From: Sinorhizobium saheli
Lineage (GTDB): Bacteria; Pseudomonadota; Alphaproteobacteria; Rhizobiales; Rhizobiaceae
Direction of reading: 5' to 3'
Length of the DNA stretch: 64,000 nt
Assembly: GCF_001651875.1 (NCBI RefSeq)
Contig: NZ_LNQB01000083.1
Span: 67,130-131,129, forward strand
Shown here: in pieces, positions 44,571-53,183 of the stretch
How the letters are laid out: every line of letters starts with the position of its first letter
Position numbering within the stretch: the stretch's first letter is position 1
Program-made: the position numbers and the translations under genes
The notes under the pieces: generated by a model
What the model was told of the DNA's origin: nothing
Database searches by the model: none
Seen by the model: the letters and a program-made list of their open reading frames with translations, nothing else

Positions 44571-44806
44571 CTCCAGTCTCCTTTCCGTTGCATGGCCGGC
44601 CCGTCATAGCGGCTGCCGGCCCATGGTGCGACGCGCAGTTGCCGCCGCAGCGATGATGGTGGAATCGTCGGAACGTTTTGCCTGTGAACGCCTTGGTAAT
44701 TCCCCGTCCCCTGAAACGCGCCTGCGAGCCATTGCCGGCACCCGGCAGTGGCTCGCAGTCGAAGACGGTAATGTGATGGATCGCCCCGGGTCGGGCGTGC
44801 CCTGCA

Positions 44807-46309
44807 CTATCCCGGGCGACTGCGCTGCAGAAAGGCCGGTGTCATTGCCGCCAGCATCCGCAGCACCGACCGGCCTTCCCGTCCGAGAAACAGCGACGGC
44901 AGGAGCCAGCAAAGCACCAGCCCGGCGGTCGCTCCTACCAATGCCACCTCGATGAGCAGGGTGAAGGGACCCACCTCCGCCCGGCGCAGCTGCTCCGTCA
45001 TCGCCCAGACCGGGGTCGCGACCGCGACCGCGAGGGCGAGCCCCGGCAGGTGCGCCACGGCGAACTCGGTCCAGGACATTCCGGTGACACGCAGGCTGAG
45101 CTGCGCCATCAGGAAGAAGTTGAGCGCGACGGCGGCGACGACGCCGAGCGACATCCCCGCCACCCCCCAACGCTGCCCGGTTGTGGCCCCGACCGCGACG
45201 GCGACGGCGAAGATCGCCTGTCGCCAGGCGCGGGCATAGACGGCGCCGGTTGCCCGCACCAGGGAGTCGCTGAGCTTGTAGCTCGTGCGAAACAACATGC
45301 CCGAGGCGAGGATCTGCAGCGGGATGACGACGCCTTCCCATGCCGGGCCGAGCATCACGCGCACGAGCTCCGGCGCCACGATGACCACGATCGCGCTCGT
45401 CGGCAGGGCGAACAGCGCGCAAGCCGCAATCGCGCTGCGGTAGGCGCGGGCGAGCCGGGCGGGCTCCTGCTGGATGAGCGCCATGGTCGGAAACAGCACG
45501 CGGTCGAGAATCTGGCCGACGAGCATCGCCGGTGCCGTCATGAGCTGCGAGGCAAGCGAGTACGCGCCGAGCGTATCGGCGCCCAGCCAGCGGCCCGCGA
45601 CAAGCCTGTCGATTTGCGTGGCGAGATAGTTGAATATCCTCGCAAGCGTGAACCCGCCGCCGAAATAGAGCAATTCGCCGATCGCGGGGCGTTCGAGCAT
45701 CGGCCGCTTCGCATGCGGCTGGCCGAGCACCAATACGACCATACGCACGAGGTTCTGGATAACCAGAGCGCCGATAAGCGCCCAGATGCCGAAGCCGAGC
45801 CAAGCCAGCACGGGAGCGGCGACGACATAGCCGATGGCAAAGGCGGCCGCATCGACGGCCGCGAGCCAGCGGAACCGCAACGCGCGCTGGGCGCTAGCCT
45901 GCGCGACCATCGCCACCCCTTGGCAAAGGAACACGACGCAGGAGGCCCGCACCACAGGCGTAAGACCGGGAAGGCGCAGCAAATCCGCAATTACCGGCGC
46001 CACCGTCCAGACGAGCGCGGCGACGGTGAGGCTGAGGACGAGCGACAGGGTGAACCCGACCCGGAGATGGCGCTCCTCGAGTTCGTGCCGCTGCACGATC
46101 GCCGGGGCGACGCCGAGGCCCTCGAAGATTGAGGAGAATTTGATGACGACGAGCGCGGCGGCGTAAAGGCCGAATTCATTGGGCGACAGGAGCCGCGCCA
46201 GGACGAGCAGCGCGACGAGCTCCGCCACGGCAAGGGCACCCATGGACAAGCCTGTCCAGAATATGCCCACGACACTCCGCTTCGCCAGTCCTTGCCGGAT
46301 GTTGCTCAC
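44807..46309 (-). CDS. Wzx-type polysaccharide flippase
   Basis: The 500-residue membrane protein has about 12-14 hydrophobic segments and belongs to the MOP/PST flippase superfamily (ExoT/WzxC-like). It includes LLVLARLLSPNEFGLYAAALVV near the N-terminus, NYLATQIDRLVAGRWLG and GPAWEGVVIPLQILASG. It should move lipid-linked repeat units across the inner membrane for the Wzy-like polymerase. The GTG start at 46309 has GGGGAG six bases upstream. It lies between the sulfotransferase gene and the secreted-protein genes on the same strand. Confidence 0.92.
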   Translation of the reverse strand: MSNIRQGLAKRSVVGIFWTGLSMGALAVAELVALLVLARLLSPNEFGLYAAALVVIKFSSIFEGLGVAPAIVQRHELEERHLRVGFTLSLVLSLTVAALVWTVAPVIADLLRLPGLTPVVRASCVVFLCQGVAMVAQASAQRALRFRWLAAVDAAAFAIGYVVAAPVLAWLGFGIWALIGALVIQNLVRMVVLVLGQPHAKRPMLERPAIGELLYFGGGFTLARIFNYLATQIDRLVAGRWLGADTLGAYSLASQLMTAPAMLVGQILDRVLFPTMALIQQEPARLARAYRSAIAACALFALPTSAIVVIVAPELVRVMLGPAWEGVVIPLQILASGMLFRTSYKLSDSLVRATGAVYARAWRQAIFAVAVAVGATTGQRWGVAGMSLGVVAAVALNFFLMAQLSLRVTGMSWTEFAVAHLPGLALAVAVATPVWAMTEQLRRAEVGPFTLLIEVALVGATAGLVLCWLLPSLFLGREGRSVLRMLAAMTPAFLQRSRPG

Positions 46310-46393
46310 GCGTTGCTCCCCTCACGCGGCCGACTGCATGTCCCCTTGGATCGCCCTCTATGCAAGGACAAGGACACGCAGCGATTCAAAGTG

Positions 46394-47326
46394 CTACAGC
46401 GATCTTTGCGCATCCGACGGAATGCGCGGCGCCGCCGAAACTCCGGCTAATCGAAGGGGCTCCGGGATTTCGTAGCCGTAAAACCCCATCTCCTCCTCGA
46501 TCTCCGGCAGGATCGCCCGCAGTTCCTCCCGGTCGAGGCGCAGCCATTTCTCCTGCCGGGTCGGATCGACCATCTCCTTCGCCGCGCGGACGATGTCGTC
46601 GCTGCAGGCCAGTCCGCAGTGCTCATAGATGCGCCGCAGGGTGGCCTCGGTGTCCTGCATCAGATCCTCGTAGCGGAACCACAACACCCGCCCGTTCCCG
46701 AGCCTGGCGAGGTCTTCCCGGGCCTTGCGATTGCCTCGCGCCCACTGCCGCGCGATCACCTTCATGTTGTTGCGCTCGTTCAGGTCGTGATCGATCCCCC
46801 GATATCGCGGCCCATAGCTCGGGGTGTATTTTCGCCTCAGCAACTTCTTCACGATCATTTGCTTCACGAAGCCGCCGACGTAGTAATGCAATTGCGTGAT
46901 CGGTGTGACGGCGAGCGTTCTGCGCAAACCCTTTATCGTTTTTGTTCTCTGCCACTTCAATTCCATCGAACTGATGCACGAGAACGGATTCCGAGTTATG
47001 TAAAGATATGTCGCTTCCGGGAAGATCTTATGGACGTAGGGCACGCGCAAGACGTTTGACGGCGTGTTTTCCATGATCTGCCGGTTGCCGGACCGCACCT
47101 GGAATTCGAGGAATCGACCGCGGATGTAGCGGATCACCTTTTCCGTGGCATCGCTCTCGGAAAACTCATCGTGACGCCGCCCCGGATCCGCATAGAGCCA
47201 GAGCGTCCTCGGCTCGTACCAGGTCACGACGTCCGGGTGCAGCCCGATCAGATTCTGCGCGATCGTCGTGCCGGAGCGATAGTTGCCAATCAGGAAAATC
47301 GGAGGCCTCAAATTCGTTGCCAGCAT
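46394..47326 (-). CDS. PAPS-dependent sulfotransferase
   Basis: This 310-residue cytoplasmic protein should transfer sulfate from PAPS to a sugar, probably a lipid-linked repeat unit. It has the 5'-phosphosulfate loop IGNYRSGTT at residues 14-21 and the 3'-phosphate motif YITRNPFSCISS near 115, followed by RYEDLMQD. These are the features of the sulfotransferase family related to Nod-factor and LPS sulfotransferases. The ATG at 47326 was preferred over a TTG ten codons upstream because AAGGGGG precedes it. The PAPS genes are 14 kb away in the opposite arm, and no other sulfotransferase is visible in the window. Confidence 0.9.
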   Translation of the reverse strand: MLATNLRPPIFLIGNYRSGTTIAQNLIGLHPDVVTWYEPRTLWLYADPGRRHDEFSESDATEKVIRYIRGRFLEFQVRSGNRQIMENTPSNVLRVPYVHKIFPEATYLYITRNPFSCISSMELKWQRTKTIKGLRRTLAVTPITQLHYYVGGFVKQMIVKKLLRRKYTPSYGPRYRGIDHDLNERNNMKVIARQWARGNRKAREDLARLGNGRVLWFRYEDLMQDTEATLRRIYEHCGLACSDDIVRAAKEMVDPTRQEKWLRLDREELRAILPEIEEEMGFYGYEIPEPLRLAGVSAAPRIPSDAQRSL

Positions 47327-47365
47327 GGGCAAAATCCCCCTTCGATGAAATACCAACTTCTGCGT

Positions 47366-48685
47366 CTATTGGTCCCGGAAGGCGCGCATCATCTGGTCCG
47401 TCAGGGGCTTCGTCAGATAGGAGATCACCTTGCGCTCGCCGGCCTTGATGAAAACCTCGACCGGCATGCCCGGAACGAGCGCCATGGAGCCGAGGCTCTC
47501 CACCTTGCTGGGATCGGGCATGACGCGCACGACGTAGTAGTGCTCATTCGTCCGCTGATCGCGCGTGACGTCGGCCGCGATAAGCGAGACCACCCCTGGA
47601 ATCTCCGGCGTGCTGCGCTGGTTGAAGGCGGTGAAACGCAAGAGGGCGCTTTGGCCGACGAGAAGCTGGTCGATATCTTGCGGGGCAATCCTCGCTTCGA
47701 CCGTGAGGGTGTCGGCGTCGGGCACGATCAACATGATCGGCTCCCCGGCGCTGATCACGCCGCCGACGGTATGGACGGTCGACTGGTGCACGATGCCGCT
47801 CGCGGGAGCGCGGATGTCGATGCGCGTCAGCTGGTCCTGCGCCATCACCCTGCGCTCCTCGAATTCGGCGATCTTGGCGTCGACCTCGCGCAGCTCGCTT
47901 GCCGTCTCGCTGGAGAATTCCTTGTCTAACTGCAGGATCTGGAGCTCCACCTCGGCGATCGCCCCTCGCGCCTGCGCGATGCTCGAGAGCGTTTGCGCGC
48001 GCTCGCCTTCGATGCGCGTCGCCTCGCGTTCATAGGACGTCAGCTTCGATAACGACACGAGCTTGCGCTCGACGAGGCTGCGGATGCCCTTGAGCTCGCT
48101 CTTTATCAGTTCGATTTCCTTGCCCTTGGATATTTCCTGCGCCGTATAGCCCTCGATCTGGTTCAGCAGCTGGTCCCTGCGTTCGCGAAGCCGCGCCTTG
48201 TTGCCCGTCCTGGCGATGCGGCGTAGCTCGAAGAGCCGTTTCTCGCTGGCAATCAGTTTCGCGACGTCTCCTTCCTGCATGCGCATGGCAAGCTCGGGAG
48301 CAACGGTCATCTGCTCGAGCCCATCGCGCTCGGCCCCGAGACGGGCTTTGCGCGCGTAGAGCTCGTCCAGGCTCTTCGCGACGAAAGCAAGGTTTGCTCT
48401 CGGAACGACGTCGCTGAGCTGGACCAGGAGATCACCGGCTTTGACGTGGCCGCCATCGCGCACGAAGATCTTGCCGACAATGCCCCCCGTCGGGTGCTGG
48501 ACCTTCTTCTCGTTGTCGTCCACGACCACCGTCCCATAGGCGATGACGGCTTCCGAAATGTCGGTGGTCGCCGCCCAGCCGCCGACGACGCCGACGAGCA
48601 ATGCAACAACCGTCGCTCCACCCAGCAGGTTGTGGCGGATGGATCGCCGCGTAGAATGGTGTGCTTTCACCCGGATCTCTGGCAT
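47366..48685 (-). CDS. Type I secretion periplasmic adaptor (HlyD/PrtE family)
   Basis: This 439-residue adaptor has one N-terminal transmembrane helix (ATVVALLVGVVGGWA), a lipoyl-like half (AYGTVVVDDNEKKVQHPTGG), a long coiled-coil region (about 95-290) and the conserved C-terminal block GIVHQSTVHTVGGVISAGEP followed by PGMPVEVFIKAGERK. It links the ATPase encoded 25 bases upstream to an outer-membrane TolC-type channel, which is not in the window. Cargo are probably the two very large repeat proteins nearby. Confidence 0.94.
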   Translation of the reverse strand: MPEIRVKAHHSTRRSIRHNLLGGATVVALLVGVVGGWAATTDISEAVIAYGTVVVDDNEKKVQHPTGGIVGKIFVRDGGHVKAGDLLVQLSDVVPRANLAFVAKSLDELYARKARLGAERDGLEQMTVAPELAMRMQEGDVAKLIASEKRLFELRRIARTGNKARLRERRDQLLNQIEGYTAQEISKGKEIELIKSELKGIRSLVERKLVSLSKLTSYEREATRIEGERAQTLSSIAQARGAIAEVELQILQLDKEFSSETASELREVDAKIAEFEERRVMAQDQLTRIDIRAPASGIVHQSTVHTVGGVISAGEPIMLIVPDADTLTVEARIAPQDIDQLLVGQSALLRFTAFNQRSTPEIPGVVSLIAADVTRDQRTNEHYYVVRVMPDPSKVESLGSMALVPGMPVEVFIKAGERKVISYLTKPLTDQMMRAFRDQ

Positions 48686-48710
48686 CGTGCCGCTCGCTCT
48701 CTCACCGTCT

Positions 48711-51170
48711 TCAATTCGGCCGCTGTGGCGACATCAAAGCGGGCTTCAGACTGTCGTTGTTGGCGGCCTCCATGGGAAAGAGTTTCGCCAGCACCCGCTC
48801 TCGCGGTCCGAACATGTGCATCTGTCCATCCTTTATCGCCAGCAGGAGGTCCAGGGCGGCAAGGATGTTCGGCCGATGAGCGACGACCACGACGATACCA
48901 TGACGCGCCTTTATTCCCCGGATCGCTTCGGCAAGTGCGGTTTCGCCCTCGACATCGAGATTGGAATTCGGCTCGTCGAGAACGACCAGGAAAGGATTTC
49001 CGTAAAGCGCGCGTGCAAGGGCGATGCGCTGGCGCTGCCCGGCTGAAAGCGCGGCACCGCCCTCGCCGATCTGGGTCTCGTAGCCGTTCGGCAGGCTGAC
49101 GATCAGGTCATGAACGCCGGCCGCGCGCGCGGCCGCAACGACAGCCGTCGCGGTTGCTTCCGGGTCGAAGCGGGCGATGTTCTCGGCCACCGTTCCGGAG
49201 AAGAGTTCGACGTCCTGCGGCAGGTAGCCGATATGCCGCCCCAGTTGGTCTGGAGACCACTGGTCGAGCGCCGCGCCATCGAGCTTCACTCGCCCCGCCA
49301 AGGGTCGCCACGCACCGACAAGTGCGCGCGCCAGGCTCGATTTACCGGAGCCGCTCGGTCCGATGATGCCGAGGCCCGTACCCGCACCCAGACTGAACTC
49401 GATACCCTGAACCAGGATCCGCTGCGTGCCCGGTGCGCCGATTGCCACCCGGTCGACCGCCAGGCTGGAGCGAGGCGCCGGCAGGGCCATCGGCTGCGCC
49501 TCCTGCGGCAAGTGCGCCAGCAACTGGCTCAGTCGACGCCAGCTCTGGCGTGCGGCCACGAAGTTGCGCCAATGGGCAATGGCGAGATCGACGGGCGCAA
49601 GCGCCCGCCCGGCCAGGATCGAACCGGCGATGATGATTCCGGCTGTCGCCTCCCCGTGGATCACGAGCCATGCACCGACGCCCAGCATCGCCGACTGCAG
49701 CATCAGGCGGAGGGCTCGGGAAGCACTGCCGAGCCCGCCGGCGACATCGCTGACGCGCTGCTGCTGGGCGAGGCACTCCCGGCTCGCATTCCACCACCGG
49801 TCATGCAAGGGCCCTGCCATCGCCATCGCTGCAAGCACCTCGGCATTGCGGCGGCTGGCCTCGGCCAGGCTGTTGCGCCGAATGCCGGTCGATACCGCGG
49901 CACTCGAGGGCCTGCGGGTCAGAGCCTCGGTTGCAGCCGTCAGGATCACCAGCACGATTGCGCCGCAGATCGCGGTTATTCCGAGGATCGCGTGGAAGCT
50001 CCAGATGATCGCCAGGTAGAATGGCAGCCACGGCAGTTCGAAAAGCGCGTTGAGCCCCGGTCCGGAGAGAAATGTGCGGATGCCGTCGAGATCCCGCTGC
50101 GGCTGCAGCCCCTCCCCCTGCTGGCCGGTCATCAAGGGCAGCCGTGTCATTGCGGCGAACACCCGCCCTCCCACGGCCTCGTCCAGTTCTGTTCCGATGC
50201 GGGTCATGACGCGGCCACGCACGAGATCGATCGTGGCCTGCCCGACGAAGAGAATGGCAGCGAGTATCGCGAGACCCGTCAGCGTCGGCACGCTTCTGCT
50301 CGGCAGCACGCGGTCATAGACCTGGAGCATGAAGATCGCGCCGTTCAGCATGAGGATGTTGCTGACGCCGCTGAAGATCGCGACGCCGGCGAGCGCCTGC
50401 TTGCAGGACCCGAGAGCGCTCGCCAACTCTTTGCCAGGCGCCGGCCGGAAGCCGCCCGCGACGGATTGCGGACGCAGGGTCATGCGCCGTGCGGAATCCG
50501 CCGGCCTCCGCCTTGCCGGCGCGGCCACGAGCAGCAGCCCGAGAGCTCCTGCCGCCAGCCAAAGCGGGAGGCCATCCAGGGCGCTGAGCAGGTCTTTGTA
50601 AGGCGCCAGATCGGGCCATTGGCCCGTCAGCGCAACGAGAGCGCCAATGCCCTGCCTGACCAGCCGGGCGGGCAGAAGCTGTCCCCAGGAATCGGCCATC
50701 CCCCGCAGTCTGCCGATGTCGAACACCCGCGGCAGCAGCTCGAATGCGGCCCGCGCGAGGGTGAGGGCGATCAGTACGAAACCGGCGACCTGCCATTTCG
50801 TGACGGCGCGGCCTCGACGATGCCTGCGGCGCGGCGCCCGGCGGCGACCCCCGCCACGCAGAAGCGCCATCGGTTCCGGCTGCGCGACATCGGGCATCGA
50901 GCGCGCGCGGCGTGCGACGAGGATCAGGGCGGCTCCAGCGAGCATGACGCCGGCCGCGAGGACGAGATCGGCATCGGCAAAGCCGGCGACTCCTGCTGCC
51001 GTAAAATAGGACGTCAGGCGTGTCAGCATTGCCCCGGAAAAGTCGAAAAGCAGGCGCGGCTGAACCAGCGCAGCAAGCCCGGCCACAAATAGGATCAAGC
51101 CCGCGCTCGTGCCGAGCGCGGCGAAAGAAACCCGGCGCACGCGCTGCGCTCCTTTGGCTTTTATCGACAT
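48711..51170 (-). CDS. Type I secretion permease/ATPase (PrtD family) with N-terminal extension
   Basis: The 819-residue protein contains a PrtD-type ABC exporter in its last 580 or so residues: GVSNILMLNGAIFMLQVYDR, six membrane helices, Walker A GIIGPSGSGKSSLARAL near residue 605, QDVELFSGTVAENIARFD, signature ALSAGQRQRIALARAL and Walker B FLVVLDEPNSNLD. The first 240 or so residues are extra: about four further hydrophobic segments and a strongly basic stretch (GGGRRRAPRRRHRRGRA) not found in usual 580-residue members. The ATG at 51170 starts this extension. The protein should export the large C-terminal-signal proteins of this locus. Confidence 0.92.
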   Translation of the reverse strand: MSIKAKGAQRVRRVSFAALGTSAGLILFVAGLAALVQPRLLFDFSGAMLTRLTSYFTAAGVAGFADADLVLAAGVMLAGAALILVARRARSMPDVAQPEPMALLRGGGRRRAPRRRHRRGRAVTKWQVAGFVLIALTLARAAFELLPRVFDIGRLRGMADSWGQLLPARLVRQGIGALVALTGQWPDLAPYKDLLSALDGLPLWLAAGALGLLLVAAPARRRPADSARRMTLRPQSVAGGFRPAPGKELASALGSCKQALAGVAIFSGVSNILMLNGAIFMLQVYDRVLPSRSVPTLTGLAILAAILFVGQATIDLVRGRVMTRIGTELDEAVGGRVFAAMTRLPLMTGQQGEGLQPQRDLDGIRTFLSGPGLNALFELPWLPFYLAIIWSFHAILGITAICGAIVLVILTAATEALTRRPSSAAVSTGIRRNSLAEASRRNAEVLAAMAMAGPLHDRWWNASRECLAQQQRVSDVAGGLGSASRALRLMLQSAMLGVGAWLVIHGEATAGIIIAGSILAGRALAPVDLAIAHWRNFVAARQSWRRLSQLLAHLPQEAQPMALPAPRSSLAVDRVAIGAPGTQRILVQGIEFSLGAGTGLGIIGPSGSGKSSLARALVGAWRPLAGRVKLDGAALDQWSPDQLGRHIGYLPQDVELFSGTVAENIARFDPEATATAVVAAARAAGVHDLIVSLPNGYETQIGEGGAALSAGQRQRIALARALYGNPFLVVLDEPNSNLDVEGETALAEAIRGIKARHGIVVVVAHRPNILAALDLLLAIKDGQMHMFGPRERVLAKLFPMEAANNDSLKPALMSPQRPN

Positions 51171-51392
51171 CCGCGACCGGTGGCGCCCTGCAAGGTGGCC
51201 GCCTGGCTGGCCCTGCAATTCGCATGCGTCGGCGCTCCCACGACTTGAGCGCCGTGATTGACGGCCGATATGGAGTTTCCACAGACCGCAGTACGCTGTT
51301 GCAAAATGTTCATTCTTTCTGATTATAATATTATCATAATGCGTTACTTGCGGATGGGCTTGCAGGCCGGTCGCGGTCGTAAGGAGCAGTCG

Positions 51393-51626
51393 GTGTTAGA
51401 ACTCGCGGTCCTGTTGACGATCGGCTATCTGGGGGGACGTTTCCAGAGCGTTGCCTGGATCTTTCTTTCATCCGCCCTGGTGCTCGTCACAGCGCCCTTT
51501 TATCTGGTCGAGCGGATGGGGATCGCCAGTCCGCTTGCCTTGGTTTGCCTCACGCTCATCGCCATAGCGGCGATCCAGTCGGGCTCGTTGACGGGCCTGC
51601 TCAAGACGCACCATCAACCCGACTGA
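51393..51626 (+). CDS. Small two-to-three-helix membrane protein
   Basis: From the GTG at 51393, preceded by a textbook AAGGAG six bases upstream, this reads 77 residues. Nearly all are hydrophobic segments (LELAVLLTIGYLGG, SVAWIFLSSALVLVTAPFYL, ALVCLTLIAIAAI) with a short polar tail. It is the only plus-strand gene inside the minus-strand arm, divergent from the type I ATPase and converging on the ExoF-like gene. I do not recognise the family; it resembles small inner-membrane proteins often found in polysaccharide loci. Upstream in-frame ATGs exist in an AT-rich stretch, but they lack a ribosome site as good. Confidence 0.6.
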   Translation: MLELAVLLTIGYLGGRFQSVAWIFLSSALVLVTAPFYLVERMGIASPLALVCLTLIAIAAIQSGSLTGLLKTHHQPD

Positions 51627-51703
51627 TCGCAACGTCTTCATCGCCATTTCCCGAAACCGCTGTACGGGCTTGCGTCAGGTGATGCCCACCCTCGCGGCAA
51701 ATG

Positions 51704-53104
51704 TCAGAGGCCGTTGACGCCCGCCTCATGCCCGGACCGATCGGCCTTGCCGGAACCGGCATCGGTTCCGGAGGCTCCCGGAGCGTAAAAGCCCTTGTTT
51801 GCGACGACCGAGACCTCGATCACGTCGCCGGCCTTCACTTCGGTGTTTTCGTCCGCCAGGATGTCCTGGCCCGTCTTCTGGCCGCGTCTGAAGATTGCGA
51901 TCTTGACTGAGCCCTGCAGGTCCTCGAGCGTCCTGTGCTCGCCATATTCGAAGACGAACAGCAGCTTGTCGGTGATGTACCTCAACTGACTCGCAAGTTT
52001 TGCGAGCGCCACCTGGGTATCCTGGATATTGGCGATCAGTTCGGACTCGTGGGTCTGCCGTTTTCTCCGCAGCTCGCTCTCCAGATTGAGCATTTCCTGC
52101 TCGACGCGCGTCTGCTGCAGCTCGGCCTGGGCGAGGTCCACCCGGTAGTTGTTATGCGCCCGTTCCAGCGCCAGGACGTTGGAATTGGTCATGAGACCTT
52201 TTTGACGGAGAGTGCGGATGGAATTCAGCTCCTCAAGCTGGTTCTTGACAGCCTTTTCCCGCTCCTCCCTCGCCTCGGCGACCATGTCCGCTTCCTTCTT
52301 CAATCGAGACAGCGAGGCCTCGATGAATGAAACCTCGTCCTGGAAGGCGGAGAGCCGCGCCCTCAGTTGCGCCTGTTCCGAGGCGACGATGTCCGCGATC
52401 ACCAACTCGCCGAGTTCGACCGGCGGATCCGCCGGGACGGAGAAGGACTTCTCCTGCCGGCTCTCGGCTCGAAGCCGGGCCAGCCGAACCTTCAGACGGT
52501 ACTCTTCAATGGTGAGGTTTGCGCGTTCACTGCGCAGATCGGCGATTTTGAAGGCGGGTACGGATTCGCCGGCTGTCGTCGGACGGAAGCCGCCTGCCAG
52601 GGCAAGGGCATGGCGAACGGTGATGCCCGGCTGAAACGGGTAGGACCCGGGATGCGCGACCGCCCCGGCTATGAAGAATGGCCGGTACTGGCCGATCTCA
52701 ACCTTGACAAAGGGCTCGAGGATCAGCTTCCGCTCCTTGAAAGCGCGCTGAATGTCCTTGGAAAGCGCGACTGGGGTGAGCCCGCGCGCGGGAACGTCTC
52801 CGAGCAGCGGAAGCGATATCGCTCCCCTGTCATCGATGACGACCTCCAGAGGATAGGCCGCTTCGCCGAAGACGGTCACGCGAACCATGTCGCCCGTGTC
52901 GAGCACGTACCCGTCTGCGCGAGAGGCGTCCGCACCAAGCAGCGCGACGATGAAGACGAGTCCCCGAAGCACCGCATGCAGGCGATTGACTGCGCTCCAG
53001 ATGCCGCGCAGTCGCGCCACCGCTCTACCTGTTTGTTGTTGCCGCAGTTCTGCGACGTCGGGCGATTCCGCCCGACTGCAAAATGCTTTAGCGAACCAGT
53101 TCAT
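51704..53104 (-). CDS. ExoF-like polysaccharide export protein with coiled coil
   Basis: The 466-residue protein has the polysaccharide-export (Wza-type) domain after an internal signal-like stretch (LRGLVFIVALLGADASRADG, then YVLDTGDMVRVTVFGE). A SLBB-like segment follows (GQYRPFFIAGAVAHPGSYPF), then a long coiled coil (about 230-390) and a final block GDVIEVSVVANKGFY, as in ExoF of succinoglycan systems. It should form or feed the export channel with the Wzc/ExoP-like protein. The ATG at 53104 has AGAGGAAG upstream. About 24 residues before the signal stretch (KAFCSRAESPDVAELRQQQT and following) are encoded by a dispersed palindromic repeat, so the real start may be downstream or the leader may have been lengthened by insertion. 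Confidence 0.88.
   Translation of the reverse strand: MNWFAKAFCSRAESPDVAELRQQQTGRAVARLRGIWSAVNRLHAVLRGLVFIVALLGADASRADGYVLDTGDMVRVTVFGEAAYPLEVVIDDRGAISLPLLGDVPARGLTPVALSKDIQRAFKERKLILEPFVKVEIGQYRPFFIAGAVAHPGSYPFQPGITVRHALALAGGFRPTTAGESVPAFKIADLRSERANLTIEEYRLKVRLARLRAESRQEKSFSVPADPPVELGELVIADIVASEQAQLRARLSAFQDEVSFIEASLSRLKKEADMVAEAREEREKAVKNQLEELNSIRTLRQKGLMTNSNVLALERAHNNYRVDLAQAELQQTRVEQEMLNLESELRRKRQTHESELIANIQDTQVALAKLASQLRYITDKLLFVFEYGEHRTLEDLQGSVKIAIFRRGQKTGQDILADENTEVKAGDVIEVSVVANKGFYAPGASGTDAGSGKADRSGHEAGVNGL
53020..53091 (+). repeat. Dispersed palindromic repeat, partial copy 3, inside a gene
   Basis: CACCGCTCTACCTGTTTGTT, TGCGACGTCGGGCGATTCC and CCCGACTGCAAAATGCTTTA match the right-hand part of the repeats at 7142-7244 and 37461-37565 (there GTGATTCCACC with GACTGCAA). 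The dyad GTCGGGCGATTCCGCCCGAC is intact. This copy is in frame within the 5' end of the ExoF-like gene. Confidence 0.75.
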
Positions 53105-53183
53105 AGCGGTCTTCCTCTGGGTTTCAGAGCTGCTCTGACGGCGGGGGCCTTCACGGGCGCCGGTGTCGACCGAACGGGGCACG

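Noticed and set aside
49110-51092. Long plus-strand reading frame opposite the type I ATPase
   Set aside because: Antisense to clear Walker and signature motifs; no domain and no convincing start.
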